In this document: positions 42,808 to 51,944 of the stretch, in pieces | Numbering within the stretch: the stretch's first letter is position 1 | Layout: every line of letters starts with the position of its first letter | Assembly: GCF_001865675.1 (NCBI RefSeq) | Contig: NZ_CP011319.1 | Location: forward strand, 310,001-374,000 | Direction of reading: 5' to 3' | Source: Janthinobacterium sp. 1_2014MBL_MicDiv | GTDB taxonomy: Bacteria; Pseudomonadota; Gammaproteobacteria; Burkholderiales; Burkholderiaceae_D | DNA: 64,000 bases | Position numbers and translations under genes: made by a program | The notes under the pieces: generated by a model | Databases searched by the model: none | The model's input: only the letters and a program-made list of their open reading frames with translations | What the model was told of the DNA's origin: nothing

Positions 42808-44001
42808 ATGCCATCCGAACGCCCCGTATCCTCTCCCTCGTCCGCCGTGCTGGTGGCCGCCATCATCCTGCTGGGCCTGAACCTGCGCCCCATCCTGGCC
42901 GCCATCGGCCCCCTGCTGGACAGCATCCAGGCCAGCACGGGCCTCGGCAATGCCGATGCCGGCCTGCTGACCACCGTGCCCGTGTTCGCCATGGGCGTGT
43001 GCGCGCTGGCGGGCGCGCAGCTGCAGCGCCGCCTGGGCGTGGCGCGCGGCATCACGCTCGGCATCGCCATCATCGCCATCGCCTGCGCGCTGCGCTGGCC
43101 CCTGCACGGCAGCGGTGGCTTGCTGGCCACGGCGGCGCTGGGCGGCCTGGGCATCGCGCTGGTGCAAGCCTTGCTGCCCGCCTTCATCAAGCGCCACTTT
43201 CCCGCGCGGGCCGGGCAGTTGATGGGTTTCTATACGACCGGCATCATGGGCGGCGCGGCCATTGCCGCCGCGTCCGCCTCGCCGCTGGCGCAGTCGCTGG
43301 GCTGGCCCGTGTTGCTGGCCCTGTGGGCCTTGCCCGCCGCCGCCGCCGCGCTGCTGTGGCGCCGCGCCTCGGCTTCGCGCGTGGACGTGGCCAGCGGCGC
43401 CGGCGCCGGCCTGCCCGTGGGCAGCCCCCGCGCCTGGCTGCTGATGGTGTTCTTCGGCATCGGCACGGGCGCCTATACGCTGGTGCTGGCCTGGCTGCCG
43501 CCGTTCTACACGGAACTGGGCTGGAGCGCAGCTGACAGCGGCCTGCTGCTGGGCGCCCTGACCCTGGTGGAAGTGCTGGCGGGGCTGGCCGTCTCCAGCG
43601 TCATCAACCGCTTCCCCGACCGCCGATTGCTGCTGCTGTGCGTCTTGCTGGCCGTGCTGGGCGGCCTGGCTTGCCTGATCCTGGCGCCACGGCAACTGGC
43701 GCTGCCCGCCGTGATCCTGCTGGGCTGCGGCATCGGCGCCCTGTTCCCGCTGTCGCTGATCGTCAGCATGGACCATGTGGCGGACCCGGCCGGCGCCGGC
43801 GCCCTGCTGGGCTTCGTGCAGGGCGGCGGCTACATCATCGCCAGCAGCATGCCCTTCATTGCCGGCCTGATCCGCCAGCATTCGTCCAGCCTGGCCCAGG
43901 CGTGGATGGTGATGGCGGCTGGCGTCGTGCTGCTGCTGCTGATTGCGGTGCGCTTCGCGCCGGGCGCGCGGCTGGCGTCGCCGGCACGGAAAATCGCGTA
44001 G
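42808..44001 (+). CDS. MFS transporter, CynX/NimT type
   Basis: A 397-residue inner-membrane transporter with about 12 hydrophobic helices. The opening ILLGLNLRPILAAIGPLLDSIQ is typical of the CynX/YeaN (cyanate or nitroimidazole) group of the major facilitator superfamily. The ATG at 42808 follows AAGGA. The transporter is divergent from the MarR regulator and lies behind its palindromes, so it may be induced by its substrate, probably a small organic molecule or drug. The stop is followed by a small gene after 35 bp. Confidence 0.88.
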   Translation: MPSERPVSSPSSAVLVAAIILLGLNLRPILAAIGPLLDSIQASTGLGNADAGLLTTVPVFAMGVCALAGAQLQRRLGVARGITLGIAIIAIACALRWPLHGSGGLLATAALGGLGIALVQALLPAFIKRHFPARAGQLMGFYTTGIMGGAAIAAASASPLAQSLGWPVLLALWALPAAAAALLWRRASASRVDVASGAGAGLPVGSPRAWLLMVFFGIGTGAYTLVLAWLPPFYTELGWSAADSGLLLGALTLVEVLAGLAVSSVINRFPDRRLLLLCVLLAVLGGLACLILAPRQLALPAVILLGCGIGALFPLSLIVSMDHVADPAGAGALLGFVQGGGYIIASSMPFIAGLIRQHSSSLAQAWMVMAAGVVLLLLIAVRFAPGARLASPARKIA

Positions 44002-44036
44002 GCTGTCGGCTTTCCTTGCCAGAAAGCATCGCCGCC

Positions 44037-44399
44037 ATGACCGCACCCGCCACCACGCCGCCAGTCTTGTTGCCCGCCAACCGCCGCATCGTGCTGTCCG
44101 GCGAGGATGCGCTGCGCATCCTGCGCGAGATCGAATTCCTGCTGCAGTCGCTGCACCACATCGGCCGCCATTACTATCCGGATGGCGACGATGACGGCGC
44201 CGATGCACAGCGCCGCGCGCGCTACTGCGCGGAGACCACCCGTTTCATCGACGGGCAGCAAGCCACGACCCGCCTGGCGCTGATGCGCAGCATCCTGTCC
44301 GCGCCGTTCGACACCACCCTGGGCGCCGATGACATGGACGATATCGAGCGCGCCGTCGAAGCGCTGCCGCTGTGGCGCGCGCCTGGCGCGCCATCATAA
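44037..44399 (+). CDS. Small unrecognised protein downstream of MFS gene
   Basis: A 120-residue soluble protein that I do not recognise. It is predicted to be mostly helical (LSGEDALRILREIEFLLQSLHHIGRHYY, then RARYCAETTRFIDGQQATTRLALMRSIL) and ends with an acidic stretch, DDMDDIERAVEAL. No signal peptide or membrane segment is seen. It lies 35 bp after the MFS gene in the same direction and may be co-transcribed with it. Function unknown. Confidence 0.55.
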   Translation: MTAPATTPPVLLPANRRIVLSGEDALRILREIEFLLQSLHHIGRHYYPDGDDDGADAQRRARYCAETTRFIDGQQATTRLALMRSILSAPFDTTLGADDMDDIERAVEALPLWRAPGAPS

Positions 44400-44493
44400 A
44401 AACTAATTGAAATCTAAAATTTGATAGTTTTTCCTGTTCAGGACGTTTGTGCTGCCGGACGGCCTTACAATGCGAGGTTATGCGTTTTCGTGA

Positions 44494-44548
44494 TATCAGA
44501 CTGTGGCTAGCGGAAAATACCTAGCTAATTGAAAGTATCGGTCTGATA
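44494..44548. promoter_or_regulatory. Nested inverted repeats upstream of maeB
   Basis: TATCAGAC (44494-44501) pairs with GTCTGATA (44541-44548), and inside lies GCTAG (44506-44510) with CTAGC (44521-44525). The block ends 44 bp before the maeB start. It could fold in the leader RNA or be a binding site; no known regulator motif was recognised. Confidence 0.4.
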
Positions 44549-44592
44549 AAATCGGAAGCACCCCGATCGACCAAACAGGAAGGCAGCACAGC

Positions 44593-46911
44593 ATGGATTC
44601 GTCATCTGATAAAAAAGAAGAATTGCGTCAACAATTGCGCTTGGCCGCACTCGAGTACCACGAGTGCCCGCGCCCCGGCAAAATCAGCGTGACGCCCACC
44701 AAACAACTGACCAACCAGCGCGACCTGGCGCTGGCCTATTCGCCAGGCGTGGCCGCTCCCTGCGAAGAAATCGTGATCGATCCGGCCAATGCCTATAAAT
44801 ACACGGCGCGCGGCAACCTGGTGGCCGTCATCACCAACGGCACGGCCGTGCTGGGCCTGGGTAACATCGGCCCGCTGGCCGCCAAGCCGGTGATGGAAGG
44901 CAAGGGAGTGCTGTTCAAGAAGTTCGCCGGCATCGACGTCTTCGACATCGAAATCAACGAGATGGACCCGGACAAGCTGGTCGACATCATCGCCTCGCTG
45001 GAACCGACCTTCGGCGGCGTGAACCTGGAAGACATCAAGGCGCCCGAGTGCTTCTACATCGAGCGCCAGCTGCGCGACCGCATGAAGATTCCCGTCTTCC
45101 ATGACGACCAGCACGGCACCGCCATCATCGTCGGCGCAGCCATCCTGAACGGCCTGAAAGCCGTCGGCAAGAAAATCGAGGACTGCAAACTGGTGGTGTC
45201 GGGCGCGGGCGCGGCAGCGCTGGCCTGCCTGGACCTGATCGTCGACCTGGGCTTCCCGCTGAAAAACATCTACGTCACCGACCTGGCCGGCGTCGTCTAC
45301 AAGGGCCGCACGGAACTGATGGACCCGGACAAGGAACGCTTCGCGCAAGACACGCCGCTGCGCACCCTGGGCGAGATCATCCCGGACGCCGACATTTTCC
45401 TCGGCGTTTCCGCCGGCGGCGTGCTGAAACAGGACATGGTGCGCAAGATGGCGCCGAATCCTTTGATCCTGGCGCTGGCCAACCCGAATCCGGAAATCCT
45501 GCCGGAAGAAGTCAAGGCCGTGCGCAGCGACGCCATCATCGCCACCGGCCGTTCGGATTACCCGAACCAAGTCAACAACGTGCTGTGCTTCCCATACATC
45601 TTCCGCGGCGCCCTCGATTGCGGCGCCACCACCATCACGCGCGAAATGGAAATCGCCGTGGTGCACGCGATCGCCGACCTGGCGCATGCCGAGCAGTCGG
45701 ACATCGTGGCCACCACGTACGGCATCAGCAATCTGTCGTTCGGCCCTGAATACCTGATCCCGATGCCGTTCGATCCGCGCCTGCTGATCAAGATCGCGCC
45801 AGCGGTGGCCAAGGCGGCCGAGGATTCGGGCGTGGCCACGCGTCCGATCAAGGACTTGCAGGCGTACGCGGACAGCCTGCAGCAATTCGTCTACCGCAGC
45901 GGCACCTTCATGAAGCCGCTGTTCCTGATGGCCAAGTCCACGCCGGCCGACCTGAAGCGCATCGTCTACGCCGAAGGCGAAGAAGAGCGCGTGCTGCGCG
46001 CCGTGCAAGTGGTGGTCGATGAAAAACTGGCGCGTCCCATCCTCGTCGGCCGTCCGCCCGTGCTCGAAGCGCGCATCCAGAAGTTCGGCCTGCGCCTGAA
46101 GCAGGGCGTCGATTTCGACGTCATCAACCCGGACTTCGACGAGCGCTATCGCGATTACTGGAATACGTACTACGACATGACGAGCCGCAAGGGTGTCACC
46201 GAGGAATACGCGAAACTGGAAATGCGCCGCCGCCACACCCTGATCGGTTCGATGATGATCCACAAGGGCGACGCCGACGGCATGATCTGCGGCACCTTCG
46301 GCACCACGCAGCTGCACCTGAAATACATCGACCAGGTGCTGGGCAAGCGCGCTGGCAGCAATGTCTACGCCGCCATGAACGTGCTGATCATGCCGGAACG
46401 CCAGCTGGTGATGGTCGACACGCACGTCAACGAAAACCCGGACGCCGAGCAATTGGCCGAGATCACCATCATGGCCGCCGAAGAGATGACCCGTTTCGGC
46501 CTGTCGCCGCGCGCGGCCCTGCTGTCGCACTCGAACTTCGGTTCCAGCGACAGCGCCTCGGCGCAAAAGATGCGCGCCGCGCTGGCCATCATCAAGGAAC
46601 GCGCGCCGGAGCTGGAAATCGACGGCGAAATGCACGGCGATACGGCCCTGGACAGCAAGCTGCGTCAAAAAATCATGCCGCATTCGGCACTGAAGAACGA
46701 CGCCAACCTGCTGGTCATGCCGAACATCGAATCGGCCAACATCGCCTATAACCTGGTGAAGACGGCCGCCGGCAACGGCATCGCCGTGGGCCCGATCCTG
46801 CTCGGCTGCGCCAAGCCCGTGCACATCCTGACGCCATCGGCCACCGTGCGCCGCATCGTCAACATGACGGCACTGTGCGTGGTCGATGCGGTAGCGCAGC
46901 GTAAAGTCTAA
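44593..46911 (+). CDS. maeB: NADP-dependent malic enzyme with phosphotransacetylase-like domain
   Basis: A 772-residue MaeB-type malic enzyme that converts malate to pyruvate and CO2 with NADPH. Residues 1-430 hold the catalytic part: YSPGVAAPCEEI, GNLVAVITNGTAVLGLGNIG, FHDDQHGTAIIVGAA, and the NADP site LVVSGAGAAALACLDLI. Residues about 440-772 form the phosphotransacetylase-like domain (MIHKGDADGMICGTFG, SHSNFGSSDSASAQKMRAAL, LLVMPNIESANIAYNLVK), which regulates the enzyme in this family. Length is typical. The gene is monocistronic and ends at a strong terminator. Confidence 0.97.
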   Translation: MDSSSDKKEELRQQLRLAALEYHECPRPGKISVTPTKQLTNQRDLALAYSPGVAAPCEEIVIDPANAYKYTARGNLVAVITNGTAVLGLGNIGPLAAKPVMEGKGVLFKKFAGIDVFDIEINEMDPDKLVDIIASLEPTFGGVNLEDIKAPECFYIERQLRDRMKIPVFHDDQHGTAIIVGAAILNGLKAVGKKIEDCKLVVSGAGAAALACLDLIVDLGFPLKNIYVTDLAGVVYKGRTELMDPDKERFAQDTPLRTLGEIIPDADIFLGVSAGGVLKQDMVRKMAPNPLILALANPNPEILPEEVKAVRSDAIIATGRSDYPNQVNNVLCFPYIFRGALDCGATTITREMEIAVVHAIADLAHAEQSDIVATTYGISNLSFGPEYLIPMPFDPRLLIKIAPAVAKAAEDSGVATRPIKDLQAYADSLQQFVYRSGTFMKPLFLMAKSTPADLKRIVYAEGEEERVLRAVQVVVDEKLARPILVGRPPVLEARIQKFGLRLKQGVDFDVINPDFDERYRDYWNTYYDMTSRKGVTEEYAKLEMRRRHTLIGSMMIHKGDADGMICGTFGTTQLHLKYIDQVLGKRAGSNVYAAMNVLIMPERQLVMVDTHVNENPDAEQLAEITIMAAEEMTRFGLSPRAALLSHSNFGSSDSASAQKMRAALAIIKERAPELEIDGEMHGDTALDSKLRQKIMPHSALKNDANLLVMPNIESANIAYNLVKTAAGNGIAVGPILLGCAKPVHILTPSATVRRIVNMTALCVVDAVAQRKV

Positions 46912-46929
46912 GGCTGGGCTGTCGCCTGA

Positions 46930-46965
46930 AAGCCGCGCCATCCGCAAGGGTGGCGCGGCTTTTTT
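46930..46965 (+). terminator. Rho-independent terminator after maeB
   Basis: Stem AAGCCGCGCCA with TGGCGCGGCTT, a ten-base loop and a T-run. Confidence 0.92.
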
Positions 46966-47253
46966 ACGTCAGTGCGCCAGCGGCACGGGCAAGTCCGGCA
47001 TGGGCGCCATCGGCGGCGCGGTTGTCGTGCCGGGCTTGATGTGGGTCAAAAAAAGCACAGGCCCAGACCATGCACAAGCGCGTTGGCAGGAAATGCCGGT
47101 CTATTTGATGTGCATCAAATTGCATTGTCGCTTGCCAGCCATAATGGAAGCGAACTCCTGGCCCTTCCAGTGGTCTGCATCGGCGTCGACACCATCGTGT
47201 TCGACACATCCTTGTGTGACGCAACAACACCGGACGTGGCGGGAGTTCACTCC
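46966..47253. other. Gene-poor stretch between maeB and the HD-GYP gene
   Basis: I find no convincing protein gene here. Possible reading frames on both strands lack a ribosome site and family features. The stretch does contain an FNR-type box at 47105-47118 with a matching -10 element (listed separately), so a small RNA or very short protein is possible. Confidence 0.5.
47103..47145 (+). promoter_or_regulatory. FNR/ANR-type anaerobic promoter
   Basis: A perfect FNR box, TTGAT-GTGC-ATCAA (47105-47118), in the extended palindrome ATTTGATGTGCATCAAAT. A -10-like CATAAT lies at 47140-47145, centred 31 bp after the box centre, close to the 32 bp of class II FNR promoters. This predicts a plus-strand transcript from about 47152, antisense to the end of the HD-GYP gene. 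No equally good -10 is seen on the minus strand. Confidence 0.6.
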
Positions 47254-48273
47254 TCACGCCTGCGCGTGCTTGTCCTCTTTCTCCGCCCAGCGCAGGCGGA
47301 TGGCGTCGATGGCGGGTAACTGCCCGACGAACAGGTCGACCAGGTGCGCATCGAAATGGCTGCCCTGCTGTTGCTGCAGGTAGGCGACGGCGTCCGTGAC
47401 GGGCCAGGCGCGCTTGTACGGGCGGGCCGAGGTCAGCGCGTCGAAGACGTCGGCCACGGCGACGATGCGTCCCGCCAGCGGAATGTCCTCTCCCGCCAAA
47501 CCGCGCGGATAGCCGCTGCCATCCCATTTTTCATGGTGACTGAGGGCAATCTCGTGCGCCAGCGCCAGCATGCCGCCGGGCGCGTGCTGGCCGATGATGT
47601 CGGCGCCGATGCCCGCGTGCGTCTGCATGATGGCCCATTCGTCCGCGTCGAGCTTGCCCGGCTTTTGCAGGATGCGGTCGGGGATGCCGATCTTGCCGAC
47701 GTCGTGCATGGGCGCCGCGTGCAGCAGGTCGTCCGCCTGCGCCTCGTCCATGCCGGCGGCCACGCCCAGCAGGCGCGCGTAATGGCTCATGCGGATCACG
47801 TGCAGGCCCGTTTCATTGTCCTTGTATTCGGCGGCCAGGCCCAGGCGCTGGACGATCTGCAGCCGCGTTTCCTTCAACTCGTCGATGCGCACCAGCGACA
47901 GGTGGGTGCGCACGCGGGCGCGCACGATGGCGGGGCTGAGCGGCTTGGTGATGTAGTCGACGGCGCCGGCCTCGAAACCGCTGAGTTCGTCGCGCATGTC
48001 GTTGAGGGCCGTGACAAAGATGACGGGGATGGCGCGGGTCAGGGCTTCGGCTTTCAGGCGGCGGCAGGCGTCGTGGCCGCTCATGCCGGGCATCATCACG
48101 TCGAGCAGGATCAGGGCCGGGCGTTCCTGCCGCGCCAGTTCCAGCGCGCGCGCGCCATCCTTGGCGAACAGCAGCGCGTAGTCGTCCTGCAAGATCTGGC
48201 GCAGCAATTGCAGGTTGGCCGCTTCGTCGTCGACGACCAGCAGCAGGGGCTTGTGCGGGCGTGGCACATTCAT
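47254..48273 (-). CDS. HD-GYP response regulator
   Basis: A 339-residue cytosolic protein. Residues 9-125 are a receiver with Asp58 in ILLDVMMPG and the lysine in ITKPL. The rest is an HD-GYP domain with MHDVGKIGIPD and the defining HHEKWDGSGYP motif, followed by VADVFDALTS. HD-GYP enzymes degrade c-di-GMP to GMP. The start overlaps the stop of the upstream hybrid kinase in ATGA, so that kinase with its Hpt domain is the probable phosphodonor. Confidence 0.93.
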   Translation of the reverse strand: MNVPRPHKPLLLVVDDEAANLQLLRQILQDDYALLFAKDGARALELARQERPALILLDVMMPGMSGHDACRRLKAEALTRAIPVIFVTALNDMRDELSGFEAGAVDYITKPLSPAIVRARVRTHLSLVRIDELKETRLQIVQRLGLAAEYKDNETGLHVIRMSHYARLLGVAAGMDEAQADDLLHAAPMHDVGKIGIPDRILQKPGKLDADEWAIMQTHAGIGADIIGQHAPGGMLALAHEIALSHHEKWDGSGYPRGLAGEDIPLAGRIVAVADVFDALTSARPYKRAWPVTDAVAYLQQQQGSHFDAHLVDLFVGQLPAIDAIRLRWAEKEDKHAQA

Positions 48274-51200
48274 GGGGACTCCCGTTCGAACGATTGCAGC
48301 ACGTCGTGCAACAGCGACTGTGCCAGGGAAAAGTCAAAGTCGTCGATGGCGTGCACGAGCGGCGCCAGCCTGGCCGCTTGCGCGCCCATGGCTTGCTGCA
48401 GGCGGGCTTGCGCCGCGTCATCGAGTTCGCCGCGCCGCAGGGCTTGCAGCAGCGTGCCGGCCGCTTGCCGCACGGCGGGAATATCGCTGGCGTGCAGCGC
48501 CTCGGCCTTGGCGGCGGGCGGCGCCAGTCTGGCGATGGCGGCCAGGGCCGCCGGCCATTGCGTCAGCAGGGCGCCCACGGTTTCATCCCGCTGCTGCGCC
48601 GGGGCGGGGCCGGGCGTGGCGCACAGCTGTTCCAGCGTCGCCAGGCTCGCCGCCAGCTGCTCCAGCCCCAGATTGGCCGCCACGCCCCGCAGTTTGTGGC
48701 TGAGGGCCAGGATCGGGGCTGGCTCGCCGGCCTCGATGGCGGCCAGCAGCGCCGGCGGCAGGCGCGGATGCTCGCTGGCGAAACGGAGCAGGGCGCCGCG
48801 GTAGGCGCTCTCGTTGCCGGCCCAGCGCTGCAGGGCGCCCGCATGGTGCAGCACGCGCCGGCCCGCCGGCGCGGCCGGGCCGGCGCCAGCGTCGGCCGGG
48901 TCCGCGTCCAGGCCCAGCACGCGGGCGATTTCATGCGACAGGGCTTGCCATTCGACGGGCTTGGTGGCGAAGCCGTCCATGCCGGCCGCCAGCGCCGCCT
49001 TGCGGTGCGCGGCCAGCACGCTGGCCGTCATGGCGATCACGGGCACGCGCGCACGGCCGTCGCGCAGGGCGGCGGCGCGGATCGCCTGCGTGGCGGCCAG
49101 GCCATCCATGCGCGGCATTTGCAAGTCCAGCAGCAGCACGTCGAAATCGTGCTGCTGCGTCATCTGCAGGGCCAGTTCGCCATCGCTGGCCGTTTCCACC
49201 GTATGGCCGCGCTTGCGCAACAGCAAGCACAGCAGTTCCAGGTTTTGCGGCACGTCGTCGGCGGCCAGCACGCGCAGCGGCGGCAGGTGCACGCTGCGCC
49301 GTTCGCTGGCGGGCAGCGCCTGCTGGCGCGCCGGTGCCAGCGGCAGCATCACGTGAAATACACTGCCGTGCGGCAAGGCGGCATCGGCCCAGATGCTGCC
49401 CTGCATCAGGGTCACCAGCTGCTTGCTGATGGTGGTGCCCAGGCCCGTGCCGCCATAGCGCCGCGTGGTCGAGGCGTCCGCCTGCACGAACGGTTCAAAG
49501 ATGGCGTCGCGGCGCTCGGCGGCGATGCCGATGCCGCTGTCCTGCACCAGCAGGTGCAGCTGGCCATTGTCGCGGCGGGCGGCCAGGCTGACGGCGCCGC
49601 TGGCCGTGAACTTGATGGCGTTGTCGAGCAGGTTGCCCAGCACTTGCCGCATGCGCAATTCATCGCCATGCAGCAGGGCCGGCAGTTGCGGGTCGTACTG
49701 CACCTCCATGCGCAAGCCCTTGGCGCGCGCATGGATGCCGTACGTGGAAGCGAGTTCGTCGACCAGGGCCAGCAGGCTGTAGTCGCGCAGTTCCAGCGCC
49801 ACCGCGCCTTTGTCCAGCTTGGCCGTGTCGAGCACTTCATTGAGCAGGCGCAACAGCGAGCGCCCGGACTGGCGCACCGTGTCCAGGTGGCGCCGCTGTT
49901 CCGGCGTCAGCGGCGAGTCCAGCAGCACGTCCGTGAAGCCGAGGATGGAATTCATCGGCGTGCGGATCTCATGGCTCATGTTGGCGACAAAGCTGGCCCG
50001 CGTGGCGGCCGCCAGCTCGGCTTTTTCCTTGGCCATGCGCAAGTCTTCCTCCATTTGCCGGCGCTCGCTGATGTCGAGGATGACGCCGTCGACCCAGCGC
50101 GCGGCCGCTACCGGATCGTGTACGACGGTGCCGCGTTCCCACAGCCAGCGCAGGCGGCCATCCGCGTGCTGCAGCCGGTATTCGAGCAGGTAGGGTTCGC
50201 CGCTGGCGACGCTGCGGTTGAAGACGTCGACCACGTAGGCGCGGTCTTCGACGGCGATCAGGCCCGTGATGGTGCGGCGCGGCGTGGCGCCGAGGAAGTC
50301 GGCCGGCGCATAGCCGGTGATGGCTTCCACGCCGTCGCTGATGAACAGCATGGGCTGGTTTTCTGCCGTGGTGCAGCGGAACGCGATGCCGGGCAGGTTG
50401 CCGACCAGCGAGCGCAACTGCTGTTCGCTTTCGCGCAGGGCGGCCAGCATGGCGCGCCGTTCGCTGATGTCCGTAATGAACAGCACATACAGGTCCTGGT
50501 CGGCCAGGCGCGCGCTGGCCATCGAGCGCTGCACGGCCACCGGGGCGCCATCCTTGCGCAGGTACACGATTTCCTCGCTGGCGTGGACGGCCTCGCCTTC
50601 GCCCGTGCGCAGGTAGTGCAGCAAGCCGTGCCGCTCGGACTCGCGCACATCGCTGACCAGCACGCTGACGTGGCGGCCGAGAATATCGGCCTGGCGCCAG
50701 CCGAGGATGCGCTCGGCGGCGCCGTTGAAGTCGACGATGTTGCCCGCCCTGTCGATGGTGATGACGCCGTCGACGGTGCTCGTCAGCAGGGAACGCGTCC
50801 AATTTTCGCTCTGGTTCAGGTGGCGGAACAGTTCCCGGTAGCGCAGCACGCCCACGGCCGAGGCGACGAAGATGGTCAGGGCGACGGTGAGCAGGGTCAC
50901 GCAGACCACGAGCATGGGGCGGTTCGCATCGGCATCGTTGCCAGGAGGAATAGTGCCGACGAAGCGGGCCGCATACATGCCCATGTAATGCATGCCAGAA
51001 ATTGCGCTGCCCATGACGCAGGCGCTGATCAGGTTGCGCTGCGACGGCCCCAGGGCCGCGCTCCAGCCGCGCAGGCCGAAGCGTATCCACAGGGCCAGCG
51101 TGGCCAGCACGACGGCAACGAGCAAGGACAGTGCGAACAGCAGCGGCTCGTAGCGCAGCGACAGGCCGACGCGCATGGCGTGCATGCCCGTGTAGTGCAT

Positions 51201-51623
51201 GGCGCCGATGCCCAGGCCCACCAGCAGCCCGCTGCGCAGCAGCAGCGGCGCCGAGACGGCGCGCCGGCTGATGGTGGACAGGGCCACGAACGAGGCCGCC
51301 ACGCTGGGCACGATCGACAGCAGGGTCAAACCCGGGGCATAGTCGACGCTGGTGCACAGGTCGAAGGCCAGCATGCCGACGAAATGCATGGCCCACACGC
51401 CGCAGCCGAGGGCCAGGCTGCCGGCCAGCAGGCACAGCAGATGCAGCTGGCGGCTGATGCTGGCCTGCGCGCGGCTGTAGACCGTCATCTGGAAGGCCAT
51501 CCACGACGTGAAAATGGCGATCACGACGGACAGCAGCACGAGGCCCGGCTCATACAGGCCGAAGTGCAGCAGGGCCGGATCGGCGGGAAGGCGGAACAGC
51601 TGTTGGACGCTGGCAGGTATCAT
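48270..51623 (-). CDS. MHYT hybrid sensor kinase with PAS, REC and Hpt domains
   Basis: A 1117-residue inner-membrane kinase. The N-terminal 250 residues form an MHYT sensor with motifs MHFVGM, MHYTGM and MHYMGM, thought to bind a metal and sense a diatomic gas. PAS domains follow (about 265-385 and 395-525), then HisKA with His551 (SHEIRTPMNSI), the ATPase domain, a receiver with Asp833 (LLLDLQMPRMDG) and an Hpt domain with His976 (ALSHKLRGVAANLG). The Hpt can pass phosphate to the HD-GYP regulator encoded next. ATG 51623 is taken as start because the 13 residues upstream, from a TTG, look non-conserved. Confidence 0.92.
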   Translation of the reverse strand: MIPASVQQLFRLPADPALLHFGLYEPGLVLLSVVIAIFTSWMAFQMTVYSRAQASISRQLHLLCLLAGSLALGCGVWAMHFVGMLAFDLCTSVDYAPGLTLLSIVPSVAASFVALSTISRRAVSAPLLLRSGLLVGLGIGAMHYTGMHAMRVGLSLRYEPLLFALSLLVAVVLATLALWIRFGLRGWSAALGPSQRNLISACVMGSAISGMHYMGMYAARFVGTIPPGNDADANRPMLVVCVTLLTVALTIFVASAVGVLRYRELFRHLNQSENWTRSLLTSTVDGVITIDRAGNIVDFNGAAERILGWRQADILGRHVSVLVSDVRESERHGLLHYLRTGEGEAVHASEEIVYLRKDGAPVAVQRSMASARLADQDLYVLFITDISERRAMLAALRESEQQLRSLVGNLPGIAFRCTTAENQPMLFISDGVEAITGYAPADFLGATPRRTITGLIAVEDRAYVVDVFNRSVASGEPYLLEYRLQHADGRLRWLWERGTVVHDPVAAARWVDGVILDISERRQMEEDLRMAKEKAELAAATRASFVANMSHEIRTPMNSILGFTDVLLDSPLTPEQRRHLDTVRQSGRSLLRLLNEVLDTAKLDKGAVALELRDYSLLALVDELASTYGIHARAKGLRMEVQYDPQLPALLHGDELRMRQVLGNLLDNAIKFTASGAVSLAARRDNGQLHLLVQDSGIGIAAERRDAIFEPFVQADASTTRRYGGTGLGTTISKQLVTLMQGSIWADAALPHGSVFHVMLPLAPARQQALPASERRSVHLPPLRVLAADDVPQNLELLCLLLRKRGHTVETASDGELALQMTQQHDFDVLLLDLQMPRMDGLAATQAIRAAALRDGRARVPVIAMTASVLAAHRKAALAAGMDGFATKPVEWQALSHEIARVLGLDADPADAGAGPAAPAGRRVLHHAGALQRWAGNESAYRGALLRFASEHPRLPPALLAAIEAGEPAPILALSHKLRGVAANLGLEQLAASLATLEQLCATPGPAPAQQRDETVGALLTQWPAALAAIARLAPPAAKAEALHASDIPAVRQAAGTLLQALRRGELDDAAQARLQQAMGAQAARLAPLVHAIDDFDFSLAQSLLHDVLQSFERESP

Positions 51624-51944
51624 CGTAGGCAGACTGGTAGAGCGTCGTGGCGCTGGAATCAAGGTACGGCAAGGTTCGGGGCCGGTCGCCGCGACAGGTG
51701 GTCGGGTGGCCGATGCGGATTACCTTACCAGATTTCCGGAAACAAATATCTTAATTGTAATTATTTTGTCTGTCGTGCAATGCATCCGACGGCTGGAAAG
51801 TGGCGTACCCGCCTTGCCGTGCCCATGGAATTGCCGTGTCGGGAGGAAAGTTGCAACTGGGAATTGTGTGGTTTTTCTGCAAAGTGCGACAGGCGCGCCG
51901 CCGTCATGCTACATTCGCGCCCTGTTTTTTCTGAAAGGATGACG
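51624..51944. other. Intergenic region between MHYT kinase and methyltransferase
   Basis: A 321-bp gap between divergent genes. No gene seen. It holds the palindrome TTTCCGGAAA (51734-51743) followed by an AT-rich tract with TAATTGTAATTA, a plausible promoter and regulator area, but no -35/-10 pair that I can defend. Confidence 0.5.

Noticed and set aside
46964..47071. A 35-residue minus-strand reading frame (MVWACAFFDPHQ...) near the FNR box
   Set aside because: No ribosome site and no recognisable feature; the -10 element suits the plus strand better.
47170..47319. A 49-residue plus-strand frame after the FNR promoter
   Set aside because: It starts with GTG without a ribosome site and ends inside the HD-GYP gene on the other strand. 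It is kept only as a possibility within the FNR finding.
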